Positions 1 through 6,415 of a stretch of 8,364 nt of DNA are shown piece after piece. The stretch is from contig JACPMP010000067.1 in NCBI GenBank assembly GCA_016185915.1, positions 1-8,364 of the forward strand, in the 5' to 3' direction. The notes beneath the pieces are model-generated. The model had not been told where the DNA came from. It did not search any database and saw nothing but the letters and a program-made list of their open reading frames with translations. The stretch comes from Candidatus Woesearchaeota archaeon (lineage in GTDB: Archaea > Nanobdellota > Nanobdellia > Woesearchaeales > GW2011-AR4). Positions within the stretch are counted from its first letter, which is position 1. The number at the start of each line of letters is the position of its first letter. The position numbers were made by a program, and so were the translations under genes.

Positions 1-60
1 AAGCAAGAAGCTATAGATTTTATGGCAACTAACTTCAATACGAGGGTGGGGGATGAGTAA
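1..60 (+). CDS. rpl5: Large-subunit ribosomal protein uL5 (L5), C-terminal end only
   Basis: An open frame enters from the left edge and ends at a TAA at 58-60, giving 19 residues that include EAIDFMATNF. This resembles the C-terminal helix of archaeal L5, which usually ends in an E-A-I-x-F-M-x-x-x-F type sequence. Its position directly before uS14 is the conserved archaeal order (L5-S14-S8-L6). uL5 binds 5S rRNA in the central protuberance of the large subunit. The next gene starts on the base after this stop, so the two are very likely translated from one mRNA. The identification rests on a short tail plus gene order; the start lies outside the window. Confidence 0.85.
   Translation, partial: KQEAIDFMATNFNTRVGDE
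42..56 (+). promoter_or_regulatory. Purine-rich ribosome binding site of uS14 that supports the upstream start
   Basis: A G-rich stretch reading GAGGGTGGGGGATGA lies inside the uL5 end and finishes 4 nt before the ATG at 61. It contains GAGG and GGTG pieces that can pair with the archaeal 16S rRNA 3' end. The other candidate start of uS14, an in-frame ATG at 118, has no comparable sequence ahead of it, so this site argues for the longer uS14. Confidence 0.5.
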
Positions 61-291
61 ATGACTTACAGTGATTATAAAAAAATATTCAAGCAATTAA
101 AAGCAAAGCCCGTTAAGATGCAGAAATACATCAAGCACAACACCCCAAAATCAAGAAAATACGGCAGAGCAACAAAAAAATGCAAAAGATGCGGCAGACC
201 AGGGGGTTACATAAGCAAGTATGGCTTGGGAGTTTGCAGGACATGCTTTAGAGAAATTGCAACAAGCCTTGGATTTAAGAAGTACAGTTAA
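61..291 (+). CDS. rps14: Small-subunit ribosomal protein uS14, zinc-binding archaeal type with N-terminal extension
   Basis: This 76-residue protein belongs to the small-subunit head. It has the zinc ribbon of archaeal S14: C41-x2-C44 and C59-x2-C62, with the family signature KYGLGVCRTCFREIA at about 53-67 and the typical C-terminus GFKKY. Many archaeal uS14 proteins are only about 50-57 residues long. This one carries about 20 extra N-terminal residues, rich in Lys and Tyr. An internal ATG at 118 (Met20) would give the usual length, but only the ATG at 61 has a G-rich ribosome site, so I choose the longer form. The gene abuts the uL5 stop and is followed 9 nt later by uS8. Confidence 0.97.
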   Translation: MTYSDYKKIFKQLKAKPVKMQKYIKHNTPKSRKYGRATKKCKRCGRPGGYISKYGLGVCRTCFREIATSLGFKKYS

Positions 292-300
292 GGTGGTAAA

Positions 301-690
301 ATGCTCAACGATCCATTAGCAAACGCGATGTCATTAATACTAAACAACGAGTTAATTGGAAAGTCAGAGTGCTTGATAAAGCCAGTTTCAAAGGTAATAA
401 AAGAGCTATTAAAAGTCATGAAGGAAAACGGATATGTTGGTGACTTCAAGGAAGTCATTGACAGCAGAGGCAACTACATCCAGCTTAGTTTAACAGGAAG
501 CATAAACAAGTGCGGTGTTATCAAGCCAAAATATAGTGTTCAAAGCGATGATTTTGAAAAATTTGAAAAAAGATACTTGCCGGCTAAGGACTTAGGCATA
601 TTAGTTGTTTCAACACCAAAAGGAATTATAACCCACTACGATGCCAAATCAAAGAAAACAGGAGGAAGGCTTTTGGCTTACTGTTATTAA
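301..690 (+). CDS. rps8: Small-subunit ribosomal protein uS8
   Basis: A 129-residue uS8 of normal archaeal length (about 130). The N-terminus MLNDPLANAMSLI is the family's opening motif. Near the C-terminus STPKGIITHYDAK (104-116) and GGRLLAYCY (121-129) are the conserved rRNA-binding loop and terminal signature. uS8 is a primary 16S rRNA binder in the central domain of the small subunit. AAGGTGGT ends 4 nt before the ATG, a good archaeal ribosome site. In several organisms S8 also represses its own operon by binding mRNA; I looked for no specific operator, so that is family knowledge only. uL6 follows with no spacer. Confidence 0.98.
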   Translation: MLNDPLANAMSLILNNELIGKSECLIKPVSKVIKELLKVMKENGYVGDFKEVIDSRGNYIQLSLTGSINKCGVIKPKYSVQSDDFEKFEKRYLPAKDLGILVVSTPKGIITHYDAKSKKTGGRLLAYCY

Positions 691-1257
691 ATGAAAAAAG
701 AAAGAGTTGGCAGGAAGGAGAAAATAACAAGAGAAATAGAATTACCTGAAGATGTTAGCGCATCCATCAATGACCAATTTTTGTTAATTAAAGGACCAAA
801 AGGAGATGTAAAAAGAAAGTTTAAACAGCGCAGGATTTCAATAAAACTAGAAAATAAAAAAATCATTTTGGAGTCCAAAAGCGAAACAAAAAAGGACAAA
901 AAGTTAATTGGTTCATTAATGTCTCATGTTAAAAATATGATAAAAGGCAGTTTACAAAACCATGTTTACACTTTAAAAATATGCTCAGGGCATTTCCCAA
1001 TGAATATAAGTGTAATCGGCAACAAACTCGCAATCAAAAATTTTCTTGGTGAAAAAGTGCCAAGAATTTTGCAGTTAAAAGAAGGTGTTGGCGTGAAAGT
1101 TGAAGGGGAGTTAATTCACGTCACAAGTGCGAGCAAAGAAACCGCCGGACAAGTCAGCGCTGATATCGAGCAATTAACTAGAAGACCTGGTTTTGATTCG
1201 AGAATATTTCAGGATGGAATTTATTTGATTAATAAAGATGGTAAAGAATTGAAATAG
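691..1257 (+). CDS. rpl6: Large-subunit ribosomal protein uL6
   Basis: A 188-residue uL6, slightly longer than the usual 175-185 in Archaea. Two L6 repeats can be followed. The first contains LLIKGPKGDV (31-40). The second begins near KICSGHFPM (96-104) and contains NFLGEKVPR (117-125). The C-terminal signature TRRPGFDSRIFQDGIYLI spans about 163-180. uL6 sits near the sarcin-ricin loop and factor-binding site. The ATG directly follows the uS8 stop. The nearest GGAGGAAGG run is more than 20 nt upstream, so initiation probably depends on coupling to uS8. No other Met precedes the conserved part, so the roughly 10-residue Lys-rich N-terminal leader is probably real. The gene is followed by the largest gap in the ribosomal part of the window (47 nt). 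Confidence 0.97.
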   Translation: MKKERVGRKEKITREIELPEDVSASINDQFLLIKGPKGDVKRKFKQRRISIKLENKKIILESKSETKKDKKLIGSLMSHVKNMIKGSLQNHVYTLKICSGHFPMNISVIGNKLAIKNFLGEKVPRILQLKEGVGVKVEGELIHVTSASKETAGQVSADIEQLTRRPGFDSRIFQDGIYLINKDGKELK

Positions 1258-1260
1258 GGC

Positions 1261-1274
1261 TAAAATAAAATTAA
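1261..1274 (+). promoter_or_regulatory. Possible internal TATA-like box ahead of eL32 (weak)
   Basis: The 47-nt uL6-eL32 spacer is almost pure A/T and includes TAAAATAAAATTAA. A start site about 26 nt downstream would fall near 1294, giving a leader of about 11 nt, and there is no Shine-Dalgarno sequence before the eL32 ATG. In such AT-rich sequence a TATA-like match means little, so this is only a candidate. Confidence 0.2.
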
Positions 1275-1304
1275 CTAAATGAGCTATTAATAAATTAAAC
1301 TAAA

Positions 1305-1889
1305 ATGATGCAAACCAATACATTGCTGGAATTGAGAAACAAAATAAAAGACAAAAAACCAGTTTTTATCAGGCAGGACAATCCTAAAAGAATGAAGCTT
1401 AACTACAAATGGAGAAAGCCAAAAGGAATTCACTCCAAGATAAGACACAAATTCAAGGGAAGAAGAAAGATGCCTTCGCCAGGATACAAGTCGCCAAGAA
1501 AAGTCAAAGGAATGCATTCTTCAGGGCTAAAAACAATAAACATCTTTTCAGTTGGTGACTTAACAAAAATAAAAAAAGAAAACGAGGGAATTATCCTATC
1601 AAAAAATGTTGGAATTAAAAAAAAATATGAAATCTTGAAAAAAGCAAAAGAGCTTAATGTCACTGTTTTGAATTTGAATGTTGATGGGCAAATAAAAAAG
1701 ATTGAAGATTTCATCAGTTCAAAAAAGAAAGCAGAAAAAGAAACCAAAAAACAAGAAGCAAAAAAAGAAGAATCAAAAGAAAAGAAAGGAATCAAGGAAA
1801 CAAAAGAAAAAGAGCATGAATCGACTCACAAAGATAAAAAAGAATACGAAAAGAAAGAGAAAGACAAATTATTGACTAAGAAGGTATAA
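1305..1889 (+). CDS. rpl32e: Large-subunit ribosomal protein eL32 with long charged C-terminal tail
   Basis: A 194-residue eL32, an archaeal/eukaryotic large-subunit protein on the solvent side of the ribosome. The core spans about 1-137: FIRQDNPKRMKLNYKWRKPKGI (21-42) and the signature MPSPGYKSPRKVKGMH (56-71), with GY-SP-KV-G-H conserved. From about residue 139 to the end there is a low-complexity tail made mostly of Lys and Glu, about 56 residues, not part of the eL32 fold as I know it. Two ATGs are adjacent (1305 and 1308) with no ribosome site before either, so the start is uncertain by one codon. eL19 begins 1 nt after the stop. Confidence 0.96.
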   Translation: MMQTNTLLELRNKIKDKKPVFIRQDNPKRMKLNYKWRKPKGIHSKIRHKFKGRRKMPSPGYKSPRKVKGMHSSGLKTINIFSVGDLTKIKKENEGIILSKNVGIKKKYEILKKAKELNVTVLNLNVDGQIKKIEDFISSKKKAEKETKKQEAKKEESKEKKGIKETKEKEHESTHKDKKEYEKKEKDKLLTKKV

Positions 1890-1890
1890 A

Positions 1891-2346
1891 ATGCTTGATG
1901 TACAGAGAAGGTTAGCGGCACAGATTTTGAAATGCGGAGAACATAGAATTAGGTTTGATCCTGCTAGTTTAGAAGATATAAAGGAGGCAATAACTAAAAC
2001 TGACATAAGATTGTTAATTAATAATGGTATAATTTCAAAAAAAAGATTGGAAAATACATCAAGATTTTGGGCAAGAAAAACAAAAATACAAAAAAGCTAT
2101 GGCAAGCAAAAAGGTTTCGGTTCAAGAAAAGGTAAAAAAACTGCAAGGCTAACTCCTAAAAGAGTTTGGATAAATAAAATAAGGCTGCAAAGAAACTTTA
2201 TTAAATCATTAAGGGATAAAGATATGATTGCAACTGCCGATTATCATGAGCTTTATATGAAAAGCAAGGGCGGCTTTTTCAGAAGCATAAGGCACTTGAA
2301 ATTGTACTCAAATGAAAGAGGAATAGTAAAAAATGAAAAAGGGTAA
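1891..2346 (+). CDS. rpl19e: Large-subunit ribosomal protein eL19
   Basis: A 151-residue eL19, the usual archaeal size. The N-terminal QRRLAAQILKCGEHRIRFDP (5-24) and the following DI-x-LI-x-G-I helical segment (38-48) match the globular domain. The basic linker containing GFGSRKGKKTAR (75-86) and the long helix RLQRNFIKSLRD (98-109) follow. In known ribosomes eL19 has a long helix that reaches to the small subunit and forms an intersubunit bridge. AAGGT ends 5 nt before the ATG, inside the end of eL32. The last 14 nt overlap the start of uL18 in another frame, which suggests coupled translation. Confidence 0.97.
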   Translation: MLDVQRRLAAQILKCGEHRIRFDPASLEDIKEAITKTDIRLLINNGIISKKRLENTSRFWARKTKIQKSYGKQKGFGSRKGKKTARLTPKRVWINKIRLQRNFIKSLRDKDMIATADYHELYMKSKGGFFRSIRHLKLYSNERGIVKNEKG

Positions 2347-2911
2347 AATCTTTGCAGTGCCTTTCAAAAGAAAGAGGCAGGGAAGAACATATTACAAGAA
2401 AAGATTGAAATTATTGCTATCAAATAAATATAGGTTTGTAGTAAGAAAATCCTTAAAAAACATTCAAACTTCAATTATTGAATACAATCCGAAAGGAGAC
2501 AAAATTTTACTAACTGTCAACTCCACTTCATTAAACAAACTTGGGTGGAAGGGGGATAGCGGCAACTTGCCAAGCGCATACCTAACAGGAATGCTTGCAG
2601 GGAAAAAAGCGATTGAAAAAGGAATTAATGAAGCTATATTGGACATTGGATTTAGTAATTCAGCAAAAGGGTCAAGATTATATGCTGTGCTAGCAGGAGC
2701 AATAGATGTAGGATTAAAGGTACCTTCTAATCCGGAAGTGTTTCCTGCAAAAGACAGACTTTCAGGGGAGCATATAGCAAATTATGCAAATTCATTAAAA
2801 AATGACAAATCAAGACACGATAGGCAATTTTCTAATTACCTAAAAAAAGGCATTAATCCAGAGGATATTGTAAAACATTTTAATGAAATAAAAGGTAAGA
2901 TAAATGGCTAA
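2333..2911 (+). CDS. rpl18: Large-subunit ribosomal protein uL18
   Basis: A 192-residue archaeal-type uL18 that binds 5S rRNA with uL5 in the central protuberance. Visible family features are the N-terminal FKRKRQGRTYYKKRLKLL (11-28), LGWKGDSGNLPSAYLTG (70-86) and AILDIGFSNSAKGSRLYAVL with AGAIDVGLKVPSNP (101-134). FPAKDRLSGEHIA (137-149) is also typical. The start overlaps the eL19 end by 14 nt. AAAGAGGAA around 2314-2322 can act as its ribosome site. The stop overlaps the uS5 start by 8 nt. This close packing fits the need for equal amounts of ribosomal proteins. Confidence 0.97.
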   Translation: MKKGKIFAVPFKRKRQGRTYYKKRLKLLLSNKYRFVVRKSLKNIQTSIIEYNPKGDKILLTVNSTSLNKLGWKGDSGNLPSAYLTGMLAGKKAIEKGINEAILDIGFSNSAKGSRLYAVLAGAIDVGLKVPSNPEVFPAKDRLSGEHIANYANSLKNDKSRHDRQFSNYLKKGINPEDIVKHFNEIKGKING

Positions 2912-3782
2912 GAAGAAAACACAAGACCAAGTTGAAGAGAAAAAGGAAATTGCTAAGTTAGAGGATTCGCCTGATGAAGAGATGCTGATTGAGAAACCAA
3001 AGGAAGGATTGGCTGTTGAGCTTGGTGAAGTAAAAGAACTTGAAGAAGAGGTAGTTGAAGAAGTTAAAAAGAAAGGAGCATTTGAAAAAGAAACGTGGAA
3101 GCCAAAAACTTCTTTAGGCATAAGAGTTAAAAACGGCGAAGTTAGTTATATAGACTACATACTGGATAAAAGAATAAAGATACTTGAGCCAGAGATAGTT
3201 AATGCTTTATTGCCAAACCTTACAACTGATTTATTGATGGTAGGACAATCAAAAGGAAAGTTCGGTGGTGGGCAAAAAAGAGTTTTTAAGCAAACACAAA
3301 AGAAAACTCAAGAAGGCAATAAGCCGAAATTTGCAACTTTTGCGGTTGTGGGAAATGAGGATGGATATATTGGTGTAGGATATGGCAAATCAAAAGAAAC
3401 TGTGCCAGCAAGAGAAAAAGCAATAAGGCAAGCAAAATTAAACATTATAAAAGTAAGAAGAGGGTGTGGCAACTGGAGATGCGGCTGTGGTGATTCGCAT
3501 ACGGTTCCCTTCAAAGTAAGCGGAAAGACTGGCTCTGTTGAAATAACATTGATGCCTGCACCAAAAGGAACAGGTCTTAAAGTTGAGAAGGAATGCCAAA
3601 AAATCTTGAAATTAGCGGGGATAAAAGATGTTTGGTCAAGAACAGAGGGGCAAACCAGAAGCAAGCTTAATCTGTTATATGCTTGTTTTGAGGCTTTGAA
3701 AAAATTAGTTCAATTTAAAATAAATCAAAAAAACGTAGAAACTCTAAGTATCGTTGAGGGTTCGATCAAAATAACAACATAA
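2904..3782 (+). CDS. rps5: Small-subunit ribosomal protein uS5 with acidic N-terminal extension
   Basis: A 292-residue uS5, longer than the roughly 210-235 usual in Archaea. The conserved part starts near WKPKTSLG (65-72) and continues with ILEPEIVNALLPNL (93-106). The S5 double-stranded-RNA-binding domain contains FATFAVVGNEDGYIGVGYGK (143-162) and the archaeal/eukaryotic RRGCGNWRCGCG (185-196). The C-terminal domain contains LMPAPKGTGL (216-225) and LAGIKDVWSRTEGQTRSKLN (237-256). uS5 sits at the mRNA entrance and helps decoding fidelity. The excess length is a stretch of about 60 N-terminal residues rich in Glu and Lys with a run EELEEEVVEEV-like at about 42-54. AAAGGTAAGA before the ATG is a fair ribosome site. 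The start overlaps uL18 by 8 nt. Confidence 0.97.
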   Translation: MAKKKTQDQVEEKKEIAKLEDSPDEEMLIEKPKEGLAVELGEVKELEEEVVEEVKKKGAFEKETWKPKTSLGIRVKNGEVSYIDYILDKRIKILEPEIVNALLPNLTTDLLMVGQSKGKFGGGQKRVFKQTQKKTQEGNKPKFATFAVVGNEDGYIGVGYGKSKETVPAREKAIRQAKLNIIKVRRGCGNWRCGCGDSHTVPFKVSGKTGSVEITLMPAPKGTGLKVEKECQKILKLAGIKDVWSRTEGQTRSKLNLLYACFEALKKLVQFKINQKNVETLSIVEGSIKITT

Positions 3783-3783
3783 A

Positions 3784-4245
3784 ATGGAACAAAAAACCGA
3801 GAATAATGTTTCAGATTCTAAAAAATTAGCAGTTATAAGGATAAGAGGATTAACTGGTATAAGGACTAAAGTAAATGACACCTTAAAAATACTGAGGCTA
3901 TACAAAAATAACTATTGCTGTATATTGCCAAATGATAATATTTATGTTGGAATGTTGAAAAAAGCAAAAGATTACATTACGTGGGGCGAAATTGATGATG
4001 AAACATTCAAAATGCTTATTGAGAAAAGAGGAGAAAAATTTAATGGCAGGGAAATAGATTCAAAGAAAAAGATAAAGTATAATGATTTTTTTATTTTTGA
4101 AAACAAGCAAATCAAAAAATACTTTCGCCTAAATCCGCCAAGAAAAGGGTTTGAAAGGAAGGGAATTAAACATTCTTATCAGCAAGGCGGAGCACTTGGT
4201 TATAGAGGAGAAAATATAAATGATTTGATTAAGAGGATGATTTAA
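3784..4245 (+). CDS. rpl30: Large-subunit ribosomal protein uL30
   Basis: A 153-residue archaeal long form of uL30 (bacterial L30 is about 60). The L30 fold opens with LAVIRIRGLTGIRTKV (15-30), followed by TLKILRLYKNNYCCILP (33-49). The archaeal C-terminal part ends with YFRLNPPRKGFERKGIK (113-129), GGALGYRG (135-142) and INDLIKRMI, all typical. It is a large-subunit protein that contacts 23S rRNA. The ATG is 1 nt after the uS5 stop and has no nearby Shine-Dalgarno sequence, so translation probably depends on ribosomes finishing uS5. The first about 13 residues are polar and not conserved. The stop shares one base with the uL15 start. Confidence 0.97.
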   Translation: MEQKTENNVSDSKKLAVIRIRGLTGIRTKVNDTLKILRLYKNNYCCILPNDNIYVGMLKKAKDYITWGEIDDETFKMLIEKRGEKFNGREIDSKKKIKYNDFFIFENKQIKKYFRLNPPRKGFERKGIKHSYQQGGALGYRGENINDLIKRMI

Positions 4246-4709
4246 TGACAGTCAACAAACGCAAGAAAAACACAAGGCAGAGGGGACACAAAACCCATGG
4301 ATGGGGTGCAAAGAAGAAGCATAGAGGCCAAGGTCATAGAGGCGGCAGAGGAATGGCTGGAACTGGCAAAAGAGCTGACAGCAAGAAACCAAGCATCTGG
4401 AAAGAAGATTATTTTGGTAAGCATGGTTTTGTAAGCAAGACGCCAAAAGTTAAGATTAATGCAGTAAACATAAGTTACCTTGAAGAGCATCTTAATAATT
4501 ATCTTTCAAATGATTTAATTAAACAAGAAAATGGTTTTTATTCTGTTGAATTAGAAAAAATTGGTTTTAATAAATTATTGGGGGATGGCAAAGTTTCTAT
4601 GAAATTTAAAATTAAGGCACCTTATGCATCAAAGACGGCTATAGAAAAAGTAAAAGAAGCTGGCGGGGAAGTAATTGGTTTGGTCAATATAAAGAAATTG
4701 GCTGAATAA
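4245..4709 (+). CDS. rpl15: Large-subunit ribosomal protein uL15
   Basis: A 154-residue uL15 of archaeal length. The Gly/Arg/Lys-rich N-terminus with KKNTRQRGHKTHGWGAKKKH (7-26), RGGRGMAGTGKR (32-43) and the YFGKHGF motif (56-62) is diagnostic. The C-terminal domain includes VSMKFKIKAPYASKTAIEKV (117-136) and an EAGGEV motif. uL15 is an early assembly protein whose N-terminal tail threads into 23S rRNA. The ATG overlaps the uL30 stop as TAATG. GAGGATGA at 4233-4240 is a good ribosome site. It is the last ribosomal gene before a 31-nt spacer and secY. Confidence 0.98.
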   Translation: MTVNKRKKNTRQRGHKTHGWGAKKKHRGQGHRGGRGMAGTGKRADSKKPSIWKEDYFGKHGFVSKTPKVKINAVNISYLEEHLNNYLSNDLIKQENGFYSVELEKIGFNKLLGDGKVSMKFKIKAPYASKTAIEKVKEAGGEVIGLVNIKKLAE

Positions 4710-4710
4710 G

Positions 4711-4718
4711 TTTAAAAA
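4711..4718 (+). promoter_or_regulatory. Internal TATA-like promoter for leaderless secY
   Basis: TTTAAAAA in the short uL15-secY spacer is centred about 26 nt before the secY ATG at 4741. Archaeal TATA boxes are centred near -26, so transcription would start at or next to the A of the ATG. The spacer has no Shine-Dalgarno sequence (TTATTCAAAA directly precedes the ATG), which agrees with a leaderless message. Read-through from the ribosomal genes may still contribute. Confidence 0.55.
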
Positions 4719-4740
4719 CTACCCTTCTTTTTATTCAAAA

Positions 4741-6168
4741 ATGTCAATTTGGCAAACTATTATTTCAAATCTTCCTGAAGTTGAGGGACCTACTCAAAAA
4801 ACTCTTTCTTTTCGCGAGAAATTAAAATGGACAGGAATTGCTTTGATTATATTTTTTGTTTTGGGTATTTTACCGCTATTTGGATTAGGGACTAATGCAT
4901 TGCAGAGATTTGAGACTTTATCCATAATCCTTGGAGCTGAATTTGGCTCACTGATATCTTTGGGGATAGGACCAATAGTCACAGCATCGATAGTTTTGCA
5001 GCTCCTCAATGGCTCTGGAATATGGAAATTTGACTTGACAAAGCCAGAAGGCAAGAAAAGCTTTCAAGGTACACAGAAATTCATGTCACTGTTTTTTATA
5101 ATATTTGAAAGTTCAATATATGTGTTATTAGGCGGTCTTAGCCCTGAGCAGTTTGCTAATGTTGTAACGAGAGGGCATCCACTTTATTTTCCATTGCAGT
5201 TAATTCTAATATTTCAGTTAGTTTTGGGCGGCTTATTGATATTATTTTTGGATGAAGTTGTCAGCAAATGGGGCTTTGGCTCTGGTATTAGCCTGTTTAT
5301 TGCAGCAGGGGTAAGCAAAAGCATTTTCATTCAAGCGTTTAATTGGCTACCCGGTGTAGGAGGATCAGCAGGTGCAACATATTCATCAGGAAAAGTAATA
5401 GAATTTTTCCAAGCTTTAGTCGTAGGAGATGTAACAACAGCCATTCTCGCAATTAGCGCTATAATTTTCACAATCCTTGTTTTTGTTATTGCGGTTTATG
5501 CCCAGGCAATGAAAGTAGAAATTCCATTGTCTTTTGGCATGATAAGAGGGCATGGCATTAGATGGCCATTGTCATTTATTTACACATCAAATATTCCAGT
5601 AATTTTAGTTGCAGCTTTAATTGCAAATTTCCAGCTGTGGGGCAGGCTTTTGCAGAATATTGGTTACCCTCTGCTTGGGGCTTTCAGTGCATCAACTGGA
5701 AGTCCAATATCTGGTTTTGTTTATTGGCTGCAAGGTCCTGATATTGTGAGGAGCATGATACAGCAGCAAACCCTGCTTATTGGATTTGCCCCTTATTTGC
5801 AAGCTATGTTCTATCTATTATTCTTTATTTTGGGTAGTGTTATATTCAGCATTTTTTGGGTGCAGACAGCAGGAATGGATGCAAAAAGCCAGGCACAGCA
5901 GATGATTTCAAGCGGCTTGCAAATTCCAGGATTTAGAAAAGATGAGAGGGTTCTTGAGAGATTATTAAACAGATATATATGGCCTTTAACGATTATGGGC
6001 GGGATTACAGTAGGGTTTCTTGCAGCATTGGCGGATTTGACAGGAGCTTTAAGCGGAGGAACCGGAATTTTGCTTACTGTTATGATTGTTTACAGATTGT
6101 ATGAAGATATAGCACGACAGCACATGATGGATATGAACCCGATGTTGCGTAAGTTTATGGGTGGTTAA
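4741..6168 (+). CDS. secY: Preprotein translocase subunit SecY (Sec61 alpha)
   Basis: A 475-residue polytopic membrane protein, the usual size for archaeal SecY, with a pattern fitting ten transmembrane helices. The N-terminus has an amphipathic segment and basic residues before TM1 (about 30-48). The region after the plug reads ISLGIGPIVTASIVLQLL (72-89). DEVVSKWGFGSGISLFIAAGV (171-191) marks the loop-4/5 and TM5 signature. The cytosolic loop before TM7 has KVEIPLSFG and RGHGIRWPLSFIYTSNIPVI (269-288). Loop 8/9 contains QIPGFRKDERVLERLLNRYI (394-413). TM10 follows SGGTGILLTVMIVYRLYED. SecY forms the channel for secretion and membrane insertion with SecE and SecG/SecBeta, which are not in this window. 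No adenylate kinase gene follows, unlike in many archaea. Confidence 0.98.
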   Translation: MSIWQTIISNLPEVEGPTQKTLSFREKLKWTGIALIIFFVLGILPLFGLGTNALQRFETLSIILGAEFGSLISLGIGPIVTASIVLQLLNGSGIWKFDLTKPEGKKSFQGTQKFMSLFFIIFESSIYVLLGGLSPEQFANVVTRGHPLYFPLQLILIFQLVLGGLLILFLDEVVSKWGFGSGISLFIAAGVSKSIFIQAFNWLPGVGGSAGATYSSGKVIEFFQALVVGDVTTAILAISAIIFTILVFVIAVYAQAMKVEIPLSFGMIRGHGIRWPLSFIYTSNIPVILVAALIANFQLWGRLLQNIGYPLLGAFSASTGSPISGFVYWLQGPDIVRSMIQQQTLLIGFAPYLQAMFYLLFFILGSVIFSIFWVQTAGMDAKSQAQQMISSGLQIPGFRKDERVLERLLNRYIWPLTIMGGITVGFLAALADLTGALSGGTGILLTVMIVYRLYEDIARQHMMDMNPMLRKFMGG

Positions 6169-6415
6169 ATTCAATAAATAAATTCCAATAAACTAAAAAA
6201 TATAATAAAAAAAATAATCAAAAATAAAGATTCAATAAAAATAATTCCAAATTCAATAATATATTAGAAAATCAAATTATAAAATAAAAACAAAAAATTT
6301 TTTGATTATTTTTTAATTAAATTTAATGGCAAAAATAAAATAATGCGCTGTGAAGGAAACAAAAATATCAATGACAACATCAAATTAACATTAACAAAAA
6401 TATAAACAAATTAAA
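6169..6415. other. Very AT-rich non-coding gap where adk often lies
   Basis: This 247-nt region has stops in all frames and no recognisable gene. It has three copies of ATTCAATAA (6169, 6230 and 6251) and two of AATTCCAA (6181, 6243), so part of it looks like an imperfect repeat with a 61-62 nt offset. A 14-nt palindrome and T-tracts sit near 6291-6314. A short open stretch of 20 codons starting at 6343 shows no sign of being real. No clear promoter at the right distance from the next gene can be chosen, because TATA-like words occur throughout. Nothing resembling an adenylate kinase remnant is visible. Confidence 0.7.
6291..6314 (+). terminator. Candidate terminator after secY: palindrome plus T-tract
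   Basis: CAAAAAATTTTTTG (6291-6304) is a perfect 14-nt palindrome followed within five bases by a second run of six T (6309-6314). Archaeal terminators are mainly T-runs, with or without a hairpin. The run lies about 125-145 nt after the secY stop and about 100 nt before the next gene, so it could separate the two units. In a region this AT-rich the match could be chance. Confidence 0.35.

Noticed and set aside
1430..1795. Minus-strand open frame of 121 codons under eL32
   Set aside because: Its Phe/Ser-rich sequence is the antisense image of the Lys/Glu-rich eL32 tail; no independent coding signal.
2840..3121. Minus-strand Ser-rich open frame under the uS5 start
   Set aside because: Antisense image of the acidic uS5 extension.
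6343..6405. Possible 20-codon small gene in the gap after secY
   Set aside because: No ribosome site, Asn/Lys-rich sequence as expected by chance from AT-rich DNA; nothing to support it.
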